This document shows, piece after piece, positions 1 through 8,140 of a stretch of 45,105 bases of DNA. The stretch's first letter is position 1, and each line of letters begins with the position of its first letter. The stretch comes from a virus, in IMG/VR virus record IMGVR_UViG_3300036851_000459, positions 1-45,105 of that record; one strand, written 5' to 3'. The notes beneath the pieces are model-generated. The model had not been told where the DNA came from. It did no database searches and saw nothing but the letters and a program-made list of their open reading frames with translations. A program made the position numbers and the translations under genes.

Positions 1-183
1 CCTAGAAGCATGCGCTTCTGACGAAGCGCGACCGACGGCAAGCGGCACCGCAAACGACGGCAAGCGGTACCGCAAGCGGTGAGAAGCGGTCGATGAAGCG
101 GTGGATCGGGAGGAGACCGATGGAGCCCTCGAAGACGAATGTTGATCCCCCCTCCGAGACGATCCTCGGACAGAACGCGATGG
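1..183. repeat. Left copy of the terminal repeat
   Basis: This stretch recurs at 44933-45105, so the window closes on itself. The copies match except for one substitution (A at 21 versus G) and a repeat-number difference around 46-61 that makes the left copy 10 bases longer. It starts with an inverted repeat (AGAAGC, four bases, GCTTCT, at 4-19) followed by the AAGCGG motifs and the start of the first gene. It may be a true terminal redundancy or assembly overlap of a circular genome with a variable repeat; the sequence alone cannot separate these. Confidence 0.9.
40..101. repeat. AAGCGG iteron-like repeats
   Basis: AAGCGG occurs five times in direct orientation, starting at 40, 62, 74, 84 and 96, so several copies are 10-12 bases apart, about one helical turn. 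Two copies lie in the larger element CCGCAAGCGG or GGCAAGCGG; the former is an inverted repeat around AA. Further copies flank the junction on the right (44434-44444 and 44492-44499 inverted, ~44469-44478 direct). Such phased repeats are typical of sites bound by a replication initiator or small terminase. Which of these applies is inference. Confidence 0.5.
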
Positions 184-383
184 GTGTCCCGCCGGGCTCC
201 GTCGTCCAGGTCTCAGGGGATGACCGGGTGCCAGTCCTACCAGCTCCCGAACAGACCAGGGTGACGGTCTGGTGCCCCGAGTGCCAAGAGGCCGTGCTGA
301 TCCACGACGCCCATGCCTTCGTCCTCGGGATCCACCAGCGCGTCTGCAGCGAGCTCGAGCGGGTCAACGGTGTCGATGCCTGA
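120..383 (+). CDS. Hypothetical protein with a CxxC pair, first gene after the junction
   Basis: An 87-residue ORF of unknown function. The start at 120 is chosen because GGGAGGAG lies just upstream; an in-frame ATG at 93 has no such site. It has one CPEC pair and a third Cys near the C-terminus, which may hold a metal. Its first 21 codons lie inside the terminal repeat, so the right end of the window carries a partial second copy starting at 45042. It overlaps the next gene by 8 bases. Confidence 0.7.
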   Translation: MEPSKTNVDPPSETILGQNAMGVPPGSVVQVSGDDRVPVLPAPEQTRVTVWCPECQEAVLIHDAHAFVLGIHQRVCSELERVNGVDA

Positions 384-612
384 ACCCGGCTGGACGTGGC
401 AGTGGGCTCCGGCCGACGACGTGTTCCGGGAGCTCGTCGAGCACAACGAGGCCGCGACGGTCTGGATCGGCCCTCCCGAGAACCCTGGGACCGATGGCGC
501 CCTGCTGCGCCTGACCGACGCCGAAGGCCGCACCGTGGCCGAGCGCGAACTCTTCGACATCGTCCACAAGCCCGACTGGAAGCGAGGACCCGATGATCTT
601 GTCGAAGCGTGA
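376..612 (+). CDS. Hypothetical protein, 78 aa
   Basis: A small acidic soluble protein with a Trp-rich start (MPEPGWTWQWAPADD) and no motif I recognise. The ATG at 376 overlaps the end of the previous gene, as is usual for coupled phage genes. The ORF stays open further upstream, but the ATG fits the overlap. It overlaps the next small ORF by 20 bases. It sits in the run of small genes ahead of the terminase. Confidence 0.65.
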   Translation: MPEPGWTWQWAPADDVFRELVEHNEAATVWIGPPENPGTDGALLRLTDAEGRTVAERELFDIVHKPDWKRGPDDLVEA

Positions 613-748
613 ACGGGCGGTCGTGAAGGCAACCCAGGCCGGCGTCGATCGGGAGCTCGTTCGGCAGGGCTTTCCGTGGCGCGATCGCATCATCATCAGG
701 CTCCAACAGCGTCGTGAGCTGCGCGAAACCGCCCGGAGCTGCCGATGA
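593..748 (+). CDS. Small basic hypothetical protein, 51 aa
   Basis: A 51-residue Arg-rich ORF (MILSKRERAVVKATQAG...) with a GAGGAC sequence before its ATG. It fills the gap between its neighbours, overlaps the previous gene by 20 bases, and ends in an ATGA overlap with the next start. The composition suggests one or two amphipathic basic helices. No family recognised. Confidence 0.55.
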   Translation: MILSKRERAVVKATQAGVDRELVRQGFPWRDRIIIRLQQRRELRETARSCR

Positions 749-993
749 TCCCGCCTGAGCAGATGCCGCCAGCCCCGACGATGGCACCCGGCAAGATCGA
801 CCAGGTCACCGCCGCCTACGGCCCGGCTCGGGACCCCTCGCAGAGCTGCGGCAATTGCGTGCATTTCGATGGCGCGGCGAGCTGCGAAATCGTCGACGGG
901 CCGATTGATCCGGGGGGCGTCTCGGACTTCTGGGAGCCTGCTGCCGGCGGGGTGCCGATGGGGCCGGGGCCGATGCCAGGACCAGGGGGATGA
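745..993 (+). CDS. Cys-rich small protein, HiPIP/metal-binding type
   Basis: 82 residues. Residues 35-62 hold a C-x2-C...C-E-x-V-D-G-x-I pattern (CGNCVHFDG, then SCEIVDGPIDPGG), which resembles the small high-potential iron-sulfur-like or zinc-binding phage proteins annotated near portal and terminase genes. The last Cys of the usual pattern is replaced, since SDFW follows the Gly pair. The C-terminus is a Pro-Gly-Met tail. Metal type and role are unknown. Confidence 0.7.
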   Translation: MIPPEQMPPAPTMAPGKIDQVTAAYGPARDPSQSCGNCVHFDGAASCEIVDGPIDPGGVSDFWEPAAGGVPMGPGPMPGPGG

Positions 994-997
994 TCTG

Positions 998-1165
998 ATG
1001 GCCGACACGCAGAACGCCGCGAGCATCGCCGAGCTGATCGCAGGGGTCCTTGGGCCGCGCGACGACATCGCAACCGCGACGGTCAACGGAGCTCGGGTTC
1101 GCATCCAGACCCAGGCCTCCGAAGTGTTCGAGGTCACCGTCACCGAGGAGTGGCGGACCGAGTGA
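998..1165 (+). CDS. Hypothetical protein, 55 aa
   Basis: A short ORF starting at ATG 998, four bases after the previous stop. It reads as a helix followed by a beta-hairpin (TATVNGARVRIQTQ, VFEVTVTEEW). It ends in a GTGA overlap with the next gene. No recognised family. Confidence 0.65.
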   Translation: MADTQNAASIAELIAGVLGPRDDIATATVNGARVRIQTQASEVFEVTVTEEWRTE

Positions 1166-1557
1166 GCCGGCTCCTGGATCCCGCCCCCGGTGCGGTGGCC
1201 GAGCCGGCCTTCATCGCCTGCGGTGACTGCGGCTCCGAGCACCTGCCGCCTGTCCCCTGTGGGCTCTCGTTCCGCGACCGCCTCGCGACCGTGCAGGTCT
1301 CCGAGCAAGGCTTCGACACGGTCGAGAAGCGACGCTACTTCGACAGCGTGGCGCTCGATGAGGCGTTCGGACCGGATCGGCGGGAGCGGATGCTCGACGA
1401 GACGCGCGGCCTCGGCCCGGTGCAGACCGCGGAGGACGGCACGCCCTGGGTCTACGACGATCCGGTCACCCGCGAGATGCGGCCCCTCGAGCGGTCCGAC
1501 ATCATCGGCGGCTACCTGCGCGGAACGCCCGAGAGCGAGCTCGACGAGGATGCCTGA
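1162..1557 (+). CDS. Hypothetical protein with CxxC...C cluster, 131 aa
   Basis: Starts at GTG 1162, which shares bases with the previous stop. Residues ~19-33 contain CGDCGSEHLPPVPC, a short metal-binding-like cluster, followed by a charged helical region (FRDRLATVQVSEQGFD...). The stop overlaps the ATG of the small terminase by one base. Its place just before the terminase suggests a packaging or expression role, but nothing in the sequence fixes that. Confidence 0.7.
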   Translation: MSRLLDPAPGAVAEPAFIACGDCGSEHLPPVPCGLSFRDRLATVQVSEQGFDTVEKRRYFDSVALDEAFGPDRRERMLDETRGLGPVQTAEDGTPWVYDDPVTREMRPLERSDIIGGYLRGTPESELDEDA

Positions 1558-2180
1558 TGCCCAAGGGACGGACGCATCACCGCGGGGAGAAGGCCTACGC
1601 TGCAAGGCTCTACGGCCAAGGCGTGTCCCTCGGGGACATCTGCAAGGAGTTCGAGATCCAGCCCCAGACACTTTGGACCTGGCGCCGCGATCCGGAGTTT
1701 CAGCGCATCGCCAACGAGACGATCGAGCAGGCCGTGGCCCAGGCCGCGCAGGGTCTGCGACGGCTTGCTCCCCAGGTGATCGACGCCTTCGAGCGCGGCC
1801 TCGCGAGCCGCACCAAGGCCGTGAAGGGCTCCGAGGACCAGGTCGTCGAGCTCCCGGACCTCAGCCTGATGCTGCTGACCGCGGACAAGGTCAGCCAGCG
1901 GATCCCCGAGCTCGTCCCACACAAGGGCGTCGACGTCGACGTGGACCCGTCCAACCGGCTCGTCGAGCTGCTCCACCGCCTCGATGAACGGGACGGAGCT
2001 GCGGGCGGCGATGACGGAGGGCGACCTCTCCCGCCTCCGCCTGGACCTGAAGCTCTACTCGGCGACGAACCTGTGGATCATCACGAAGCCGGGGCCGAAC
2101 CAGCCGGCGGAGCTGTCGGTCCTTCGCCCGAACCTGGCCCAGACGATCTGCGACGCGAAGGCGGACCGCCAGAGGGCTGA
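1557..2180 (+). CDS. terS: Terminase small subunit (HTH protein)
   Basis: The N-terminus carries a helix-turn-helix of the terminase small-subunit/transposase-like type (residues ~22-44, SLGDICKEFEIQPQTLWTW), followed by a long helix (QAVAQAAQGLRRLAPQVIDAF) suited to oligomerisation. It would recognise packaging-site DNA and pass it to TerL. The frame stays open for ~65 codons into the large-subunit gene. That tail (Pro, Gly, Glu and Asp rich) looks like a shadow of terL, so a natural end near 1980 may have been lost. Its position directly before TerL supports the call. Confidence 0.75.
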   Translation: MPKGRTHHRGEKAYAARLYGQGVSLGDICKEFEIQPQTLWTWRRDPEFQRIANETIEQAVAQAAQGLRRLAPQVIDAFERGLASRTKAVKGSEDQVVELPDLSLMLLTADKVSQRIPELVPHKGVDVDVDPSNRLVELLHRLDERDGAAGGDDGGRPLPPPPGPEALLGDEPVDHHEAGAEPAGGAVGPSPEPGPDDLRREGGPPEG

Positions 2181-3936
2181 GACCGGCCGCATCCGCGCGA
2201 TCGTCCTGAAGGCGCGGCAGGAGGGCATCTCCACCTGGGTCGCGGCCCGCATCTACCACGGCTGCACGCTCTGGCTCCGCCGGCGCGGGATCGTGCTCGC
2301 GGACGTGTTCAAGCGAGCCGGGGACATCTTCGAGATCTACGAGCGGTTCGACGAGCACAACGCGATCCGACCGCCGAAGAAGACCAGCCGCAAGGCGCGC
2401 GAGCTCTCGTGGATCACGGACTCCAAGCTCGAGGTCGACACCGCCCAGGACCCCGACTCCGGTCGTGGTGGGACGCGCGACTTCGTCCATGCCTCCGAGT
2501 TCGCGGCCTGGCCGTACCCCGCTCAGACGCTCGGCGGGCTGCTCGAGTCCGTGCCGGCAGACGCGGGCGAGGTCTGGATCGAGTCGACCGCGAAGGGGGT
2601 CGGCAACGAGTTCCACGCGATGTGGGAGGCCGCGGTCCAGGGTGAGAGCGAGTTCATGCCGATCTTCCTCCCCTGGTGGATCGACGCCGGCTACCGGCTC
2701 GCGCTGACCGACGAGCAGCGCCGCGAGCTCCTGGTGGACCTGGACCCGTGGGAGCGCCAGGCCGTCGAGCCCGGCATCCCGTGGGAAGAGACGCCTGATG
2801 AGATCATCCCCGAGACGCTGCCCTCGGGCGCCTCGTACAACGCTGCGCCTTCCCGGTGGCGGCTGACGCTCGAACAGCTCGCCTGGCGTCGCAGGAAGAT
2901 CCGAGAGGGCGGACTCCTGAAGTTCCAGCAGGAGAACCCGTCAACCTCGGATGAGGCGTTCCTCGTCTCGGGGAGCCCGTACTTCGACCAGGAGCGGCTC
3001 AAGCAGATGCTGCTTCTCTGTCGGCCCCCGATCCGTCGCGGCAACTTCGTGAACGCTGGCGGCGGAATCGCCTGGTCCAACGGCGATCGCGGGTTCGTTC
3101 GGGTCTGGGAGGACCCCGACCCCGATGGTCACTACGTCCTGGGCGGCGACACGGCCGAAGGTCGAATGTCGGCAACGGCGAGCACGTTCTCCGAGATCGA
3201 CGCCGAGCGCGGGGGGCGCGACTTCTCCTCCGCGGACGTGTTCAAGGTCTCCGAGCTCGTGGATGGGCCGACACCGGGCCGGAAGATCCGGGTCCCGTGC
3301 CTTCGGCAGGTGGCTCAGATCCACGGGCGCGAAGGCCTTCCGCCTGACGTGTTCGCGTTCCAGGTCTGGGCCGCGGCTTGCTGGTGGAGCTGCCCAGGTC
3401 GAGCTGACCAGCCGAAGGTCCGGAGCCCGCACCTGACCGGGATCGAACGCAACCACTCGAGCGGGCAGACGACGATTGCCCAACTCCTTGACCGCTGGCA
3501 TCACGCCAACATGTTCATCCATCACCGGCCCAACCGCCGAGACGACGTCGTCGCGCTCGAGTATGGGTTCATCACGGACGGCAACACGCGACCCCTGATC
3601 CTCGACGAGCTCGAGCAGCTCGTTCGGACCGGCGGCATCCAGATCAACTCGGCAGACACGATCCGCGAGATGCGGACCTTCGTCCGCGGTGGGGGCAAGG
3701 CCGAGGAGGGAAAGACCGACGATGGCCGGCCCGAGGCCCAGAAGGGCTGTCACGACGATCGGGTGATGTCGGCCGCGATCGGGGTTCACATGCGCGCCTA
3801 CCACTCGGACGGGCCCCTATCGGCAGGGTCGCTCCCGCCGGCGCCGGACCTGCCCGAGAGCCTGATCGAGTACCCGACCGACCAGCCGCCTCCGCGGGTC
3901 GCGGTGGCCCAGCCCCAGAGCCTCATCGAGGCGTGA
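1984..3936 (+). CDS. terL: Terminase large subunit (ATPase-nuclease)
   Basis: 650 residues. The packaging motor has an N-terminal ATPase with a terminase-style P-loop KARQEGIST (residues 76-84) and a Walker B/coupling region RDFVHASEFAAW (165-176). The C-terminal RNase H-like nuclease has a first acidic motif GGDTAEG near residue 390 and a CHDDRVMSA motif near 590. It converts ATP hydrolysis into DNA translocation into the prohead and cuts the concatemer. The N-terminal match (DLKLYSATNLWIITKPG) starts near residue 21, so an ATG at 2011 is also possible. The overlap with terS is ~197 bases, unusually long. Confidence 0.93.
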   Translation: MNGTELRAAMTEGDLSRLRLDLKLYSATNLWIITKPGPNQPAELSVLRPNLAQTICDAKADRQRAETGRIRAIVLKARQEGISTWVAARIYHGCTLWLRRRGIVLADVFKRAGDIFEIYERFDEHNAIRPPKKTSRKARELSWITDSKLEVDTAQDPDSGRGGTRDFVHASEFAAWPYPAQTLGGLLESVPADAGEVWIESTAKGVGNEFHAMWEAAVQGESEFMPIFLPWWIDAGYRLALTDEQRRELLVDLDPWERQAVEPGIPWEETPDEIIPETLPSGASYNAAPSRWRLTLEQLAWRRRKIREGGLLKFQQENPSTSDEAFLVSGSPYFDQERLKQMLLLCRPPIRRGNFVNAGGGIAWSNGDRGFVRVWEDPDPDGHYVLGGDTAEGRMSATASTFSEIDAERGGRDFSSADVFKVSELVDGPTPGRKIRVPCLRQVAQIHGREGLPPDVFAFQVWAAACWWSCPGRADQPKVRSPHLTGIERNHSSGQTTIAQLLDRWHHANMFIHHRPNRRDDVVALEYGFITDGNTRPLILDELEQLVRTGGIQINSADTIREMRTFVRGGGKAEEGKTDDGRPEAQKGCHDDRVMSAAIGVHMRAYHSDGPLSAGSLPPAPDLPESLIEYPTDQPPPRVAVAQPQSLIEA

Positions 3937-3952
3937 GCGAAGGGAGAGACAG

Positions 3953-4192
3953 ATGCCAGCTCGGAACGTGACCATCGTTCGCGGGGACAACGTCCTCGGG
4001 ACGCACTCGCTCGGTGAGGGCGAGGTCGTGACCGTGGAGGCCGTCAAGCGTAAGGACAAGGATCTCGGCGTGAACCCGGAGGCCGGCAAGGCCAACACGC
4101 TCGAGGACTTCGTCGTGACGCTCGCGGTCCCGCCTGAGAAACCGAAGAAACACTCGAAGGCCGGGACGAACGACAAGGCCGCGAAGGCCTGA
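3953..4192 (+). CDS. Hypothetical protein, 79 aa
   Basis: A small Lys-rich protein with a beta-rich first half (VTIVRGDNVLGTHSLGEGE) and a charged, disordered tail (KPKKHSKAGTNDKAAKA). A good ribosome site (AAGGGAGAG) precedes the ATG. It lies between terminase and portal, a place often used for small head proteins. Function unknown. Confidence 0.7.
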   Translation: MPARNVTIVRGDNVLGTHSLGEGEVVTVEAVKRKDKDLGVNPEAGKANTLEDFVVTLAVPPEKPKKHSKAGTNDKAAKA

Positions 4193-4332
4193 TGCCGTTC
4201 CGGTCCGACAAGCAGAGGCGGTTCATGTACGCCAGGCACCCGGAGATCGCGAAGCGGTGGACTGCGCGCTACGGCGCCAAGCCGCGGCCCCTGCAGAGCG
4301 GGCGCAAGGGCAGGAGGCGCCGCCGTGGCTGA
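4192..4332 (+). CDS. Small basic phage protein of the FRSxxQRRFMYA type, 46 aa
   Basis: A 46-residue protein with the pattern PFRSDKQRRFMYARHPEIA. I recognise this as a small widespread phage ORF that commonly sits beside portal or terminase genes; its function is not known. The tail is strongly basic (GRKGRRRRRG), so it may bind nucleic acid. It overlaps the previous stop by one base and the portal GTG start by eight bases. Confidence 0.75.
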   Translation: MPFRSDKQRRFMYARHPEIAKRWTARYGAKPRPLQSGRKGRRRRRG

Positions 4333-6358
4333 CGCTGCATCCGAAGCCGCGCTCGTCCCCCTGTACGAGGAGGGCGATCAGGAGCCGCTGGACCAGGCCG
4401 AGCACGCCATGCTCCTGAACCGCATCTTGGAGTGGCAGATCGCGGCCGACGGGTTCCGGGAGCCGAAGAAGCGCGACTGGCGCCGCGAGTACCTGATGTA
4501 CCGGAGCTTCGTCGCTCCGCGCCGCGTCGGCGAGTGGCGCTCGCGCATGTTCATCCCGATCAGCTTCTGGGTCATCGAGACCCAGATGCCCAAGCTCATC
4601 GCGCAGCTGCCTCAGCCGATCGTGCTGCCTGTCGGACCCGAGGACGAGGAGCCGGCGCGGGTGATGGAGGAGCGCCTGAAGTGGGCGTTCGACCAGTCCC
4701 AGCTCCATCTCGAACTCGTTGCGGCGTACCGCTCCGCGCTGAAGTATGGGACCGGGATCCTGAAGGTCTACCCGGCCAAGCTGCAGGACTGGGTGATCCT
4801 CACGCAGCCCGTCGTTAGGCGCGAGGAGGTCGAGCTCCCGGAAGACCCGGAGATCGATCCCACCACCGGCCAACCGATGCTCGACATGGACGGCAACCCG
4901 CTGATGACCGGGGGCGGGACGCAGGAGATGGAGGTCCCCGTCCTCGACGCCACGGGCTCACCGAAGACGCGCGACGTCCGGCAGCCCTTCACGTACTACC
5001 AGGGCCCAGTGGCCGAAGCCCTCGACATCGAGGATGTCTGGGTGAGCCCCGAGGCCTCAAGCTTCGATGACACGCGCTACGTGATCCACCAGGTCTACCG
5101 CGAGCTCGAGGAGATCGAGCAGCTCGTCAAGGATGGGACCTACAAGCTCCCGGAGGGCCGTTCGATCCGCGACCTGTGGGAGTGGGAGGACAACCCCGCC
5201 CTTCAGCGCCAGGGCGAGCTCGGGGAGTCCGGCCAGCCCGACATGACGCGCGAGCCGGTCAGGGTCTGGGAGTGCTGGACGAAGACCGGCATGGTCTACA
5301 CGGTGCTGAATGAGCGCCTGATCGTCCGCAAGGCCCGCAACCCGTTCGCCCACGGCAAGGTGCCCTTCGTCCGGATCCTGGATTACTTCCAGGAGCACGA
5401 GTTCTACGGGACCGGCGAGCTCGGGCCGATCCTCGGCATCCAGGACGCGATCAACTCGCTCTGGAACAGCCGCATCGACAACGTCCGCCTGGTGCTGCAG
5501 CGCGTGTTCGCGGTCAACACGGACAACCTCTGGGACCTGCGCGACCTCCGCCTGCAGCCGGGCGGCGTCATCCGGATGCGGTCGACCCAGGGGATCAACC
5601 CGCAGGACCTGCTCTACCCGATCGACTTCCCCGACATCACGGGCTCGGCCTACGAAGAGGTCAACGAGCTGATCGGGCTGGTCGAGCGGGTGCTCTCGAA
5701 CTCGGGCTACCAGTCCGGCGTGGACTCCGCGACCATGAACGACACGGCCACCGGGGTCGCGCTCATCACCGAGCAGGGGAACACGCGCCACGCGACGAAG
5801 GTCCGGATGGCCGAGCTGACCGGCCTGGTCCCGCTGACCCGGATGTTCGGATCGCTGCTGCAGCAGTACGCGCCCGAGAGCCTCCTGGTCCGCCGGGAGG
5901 GCGGATCCCAGACCGCCGGCGCCGAAGAGCAGGGTGAGATGGGCGAAGGTGGCCCGGACATCGAGGGGCAACAGAGCGAGTTCGGTTGGGACGAGCTCAC
6001 CGCGGCCGAACTCCAAGGGAATCTGGACTACGACCTCGAGGCCGGTGCCCAGGCCCAGACGGATTCGGTCCGCAAGGAGCTCGACATGACCTTGTGGAAC
6101 CTGCTCCACGGGGCAACGGACGCGGCCGGGGTCCCGCTGGTGGACGAGCGCGAGCTCCTACGCGACTTCCTCCGGTCCTGGGGGAAGAAGGACACGAGCC
6201 GCCTCATCGTCGACCCGCAGGTCTGGCTCCAGGAGCAGATGGCCCAGCAGGCCGCGCTCGCCCCGCCGGGGATGGGCATGGAGCCCGGTCTGGCTGGCGG
6301 CATGGGCGAGCCGCTGCCACCTGAAGCCGAGATGGCTGGCGCGCCGATGGGCTTCTGA
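4325..6358 (+). CDS. Portal protein
   Basis: 677 residues, starting at GTG 4325. It reads as a large portal protein (P22/podovirus size class). The N-terminus has the WRREYLMYRSFVAPRRVGEW region, then WVIETQMPKLIAQLPQPIV and a helical stretch AYRSALKYGTGILKVYP, typical of portal wing and stem folds. The middle has HGKVPFVRILDYFQEHEFYG and GELGPILGIQDAINSLWNS, the usual portal helix. The C-terminus is Met/Pro/Gly/Glu-rich and probably disordered. A 12-mer at the capsid vertex would be its working form. Position after TerL and before the scaffold supports the call. Confidence 0.88.
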   Translation: MADAASEAALVPLYEEGDQEPLDQAEHAMLLNRILEWQIAADGFREPKKRDWRREYLMYRSFVAPRRVGEWRSRMFIPISFWVIETQMPKLIAQLPQPIVLPVGPEDEEPARVMEERLKWAFDQSQLHLELVAAYRSALKYGTGILKVYPAKLQDWVILTQPVVRREEVELPEDPEIDPTTGQPMLDMDGNPLMTGGGTQEMEVPVLDATGSPKTRDVRQPFTYYQGPVAEALDIEDVWVSPEASSFDDTRYVIHQVYRELEEIEQLVKDGTYKLPEGRSIRDLWEWEDNPALQRQGELGESGQPDMTREPVRVWECWTKTGMVYTVLNERLIVRKARNPFAHGKVPFVRILDYFQEHEFYGTGELGPILGIQDAINSLWNSRIDNVRLVLQRVFAVNTDNLWDLRDLRLQPGGVIRMRSTQGINPQDLLYPIDFPDITGSAYEEVNELIGLVERVLSNSGYQSGVDSATMNDTATGVALITEQGNTRHATKVRMAELTGLVPLTRMFGSLLQQYAPESLLVRREGGSQTAGAEEQGEMGEGGPDIEGQQSEFGWDELTAAELQGNLDYDLEAGAQAQTDSVRKELDMTLWNLLHGATDAAGVPLVDERELLRDFLRSWGKKDTSRLIVDPQVWLQEQMAQQAALAPPGMGMEPGLAGGMGEPLPPEAEMAGAPMGF

Positions 6359-6498
6359 TGCAGCTTCGTAAGCACCGACATCGGTTCAGGCAGTTGCCAG
6401 TCGTCGGGAACGTCCTGGCCGAGCTCTGGCGGTGCGGGACGAGAGGCTGCGCGTTCTCGTTCGAGCAGTTGCTGCTGTTCGATCGGGGTCGGTACTGA
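6358..6498 (+). CDS. Small Cys-containing hypothetical protein, 46 aa
   Basis: A 46-residue basic ORF (MQLRKHRHRFRQLPVVGNVL...) with a C-x5-C pair. It begins with a TGATG overlap with the portal stop and ends with the same overlap with the next gene, so it fills the gap exactly and is probably translated by coupling. No family recognised. Confidence 0.6.
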   Translation: MQLRKHRHRFRQLPVVGNVLAELWRCGTRGCAFSFEQLLLFDRGRY

Positions 6499-6872
6499 TG
6501 GTGGCCAGCTTCCGCGACATCCCGGACGCCCCTGAGCTCCCGGACGAGGAGCCGGGTCCGACACCGGAGCAGCTCGCCGAGGAGATCGCCGAGCTCGAAG
6601 CCCGGCTGATCCCGTTCGAGAGCGGCCAGTGGCCGGCGGTCGACCGCGAGCTCCGGACGCAGCTCAACGCCGACATGGGCCGGCTCGGGGGGATCGGCCC
6701 GTTCACGAACGACCAGATCCGCGAGCTCCGCGGCCGGGTCCAGGCCCTGTCCTGGATCTTGAACCTGCCGGACTCGATCCGGCACGACCTGAAGCAGCGT
6801 TTCGACATGCTCCACGACATCGCGCAGCGTACCGACGAGGGGGAGGAATCCGACGATGCCACCACGAGCTAA
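6498..6872 (+). CDS. Hypothetical protein, 124 aa
   Basis: The start at ATG 6498 overlaps the previous stop; the frame is open further upstream but that part is a shadow. The protein is acidic and mostly helical, with a Pro/Glu N-terminus, a helix with a Glu/Leu heptad pattern (EQLAEEIAELEARL) and a LPDSIRHDLKQRFDMLH segment. It lies directly before the scaffold gene and overlaps it by 17 bases, so a head-assembly role is plausible but unproven. Confidence 0.72.
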   Translation: MVASFRDIPDAPELPDEEPGPTPEQLAEEIAELEARLIPFESGQWPAVDRELRTQLNADMGRLGGIGPFTNDQIRELRGRVQALSWILNLPDSIRHDLKQRFDMLHDIAQRTDEGEESDDATTS

Positions 6873-7953
6873 CCCGTTCGGCTTCGACGAGGACGGCGAC
6901 TGGACCGATCCGCCAGCGCCCGAGCCCGGCAAGGGGCCGTTCGAGCACATCGAGCAGATGAGCCCGGAGGAGCTGTCCACCGAGGAGCGCGAGATCCTCG
7001 AGGGCGAGCAGCCAGAGCCCGCGCCGTCCCAGGAGCCCGCTCCGCCTGCGGAGAGCGCGCCTCCGCCCGTCGAAGCGCCTCCCACACCCGTTCCCCCGGC
7101 GGCGGAGGGCCAGCAGCCCGGAGAGACGCAGCAGGAGTGGATCAGCCGCTACGTCGGCGAGGGGAAGAAGTATGCCGACGAGCGCGGCCTCGAGCAGGGC
7201 TACGAGAACGCTCTGGCGATGCAGGAGCGGACGGCCGCCCAGCTCGCCGGGGAGCGCGACCGCCGGGCCAAGGTTGAAGACCTGCTCCGTCAGGCTGCGA
7301 GCCTGCAGCAGGTCGTGACCGCCGATAGGCCGCCGGCGCCGCTGGATCCGGCGCTCATCGCTCGAGCCGAGCAGCTCGGGATCGACGCGGACCAGCTCGC
7401 CATCGCCCAGGCGATCGCCGACCAGCAGGCAGCGGCGCGCGTCGACCAGATGCAGCGCCAGCTCCTCGCCAATGGCCAGCAGGCGGCCGAGCAGCAGGCC
7501 GAGGAGGCAGCCAGGTACTCCGACCAGACCGAGTTCGAGGCGTTCCGCGCGGCCCACGCGGACGAGTACGCGAGCCCCGAGCTCGCGGTCGCCGCGCTCC
7601 GAACGATCTGGGACCAGCTCGACGCCTACGAGGACGATCCGCTCCCGATCACCCAACGCAACCTCGAGATCGCGTACGAGGCATCGAAGGACCCCGCGCT
7701 CATGGACGTCCTGACCGCGATGCCTGACTTCGTAGACACCGACAAGGGCATGGACCTCGCCCGGCGCCTCGCTCACGAGGGGACACCCGCACCCGCGGCC
7801 CCCGCTCGAGGCACACCCGCAGGTGGGGCTCCACTGCCGCACGTGGAAGGCGGAGGTCGCGGCCCCGCGCCCGACCAGGCCGCCCCCGAAGAGTGGGCAG
7901 TCGTGACACTCGCTAAGCAGGACCGAGCACTGAAGTCGCCGCTCGGGATCTGA
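6856..7953 (+). CDS. Probable capsid scaffold protein
   Basis: 365 residues between portal-side genes and the capsid gene, the usual scaffold position. The first ~100 residues are Pro/Glu-rich and probably disordered. Residues ~105-230 are helical and rich in Gln, Ala and Glu (QQAAEQQAEEAARYSDQTEF), as expected of an elongated coiled scaffold. A Pro/Gly-rich linker and a short basic C-terminus (LAKQDRALKSPLGI) could contact the capsid protein. No protease signature is visible. The assignment rests on position and composition. Confidence 0.72.
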   Translation: MPPRANPFGFDEDGDWTDPPAPEPGKGPFEHIEQMSPEELSTEEREILEGEQPEPAPSQEPAPPAESAPPPVEAPPTPVPPAAEGQQPGETQQEWISRYVGEGKKYADERGLEQGYENALAMQERTAAQLAGERDRRAKVEDLLRQAASLQQVVTADRPPAPLDPALIARAEQLGIDADQLAIAQAIADQQAAARVDQMQRQLLANGQQAAEQQAEEAARYSDQTEFEAFRAAHADEYASPELAVAALRTIWDQLDAYEDDPLPITQRNLEIAYEASKDPALMDVLTAMPDFVDTDKGMDLARRLAHEGTPAPAAPARGTPAGGAPLPHVEGGGRGPAPDQAAPEEWAVVTLAKQDRALKSPLGI

Positions 7954-8140
7954 GGAGACCCGGAGCATCCCGGCCCTGATCTACCGGGGAGACCCGGCGC
8001 TACCCAGCGCCGGCCCCGCCCAGCACCGCCAGGGAGACCTCGGTACGCCCTGAGCCCCTGATGAACGCGGCCCGCGATCGGCGGAGACCCGCCCTCTGAC
8101 TGGCGCCCCCTCGCTTCACGAGTCCTGAGGAGGACCAGCC
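7954..8140 (+). promoter_or_regulatory. Capsid-gene leader with four GGAGACC repeats and a hairpin
   Basis: This 187-base gap precedes the capsid gene. GGAGACC(C/T) occurs four times, starting at 7954, 7988, 8033 and 8083. A perfect stem-loop (CCGGCGCT, loop ACCC, AGCGCCGG) lies at 7994-8013. No T-run follows it, so it is more likely an mRNA-processing or stability element than a factor-independent terminator. The capsid ribosome site GAGGAGGACC lies at the right end. I see no clear -35/-10 pair. Confidence 0.45.

Noticed and set aside
364-1671. 435-codon minus-strand ORF opposite the small packaging genes
   Set aside because: Arg/Leu/Gly-rich with no domain pattern; it mirrors well-spaced plus-strand genes that have ribosome sites and overlapping starts and stops.
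2941-3804. Minus-strand ORF opposite terL
   Set aside because: Shadow of a clear terminase gene; composition typical of high-GC antisense frames.
5057-6109. 350-codon minus-strand ORF opposite the portal gene
   Set aside because: Valine/arginine-rich shadow without motifs; the portal protein is firm.
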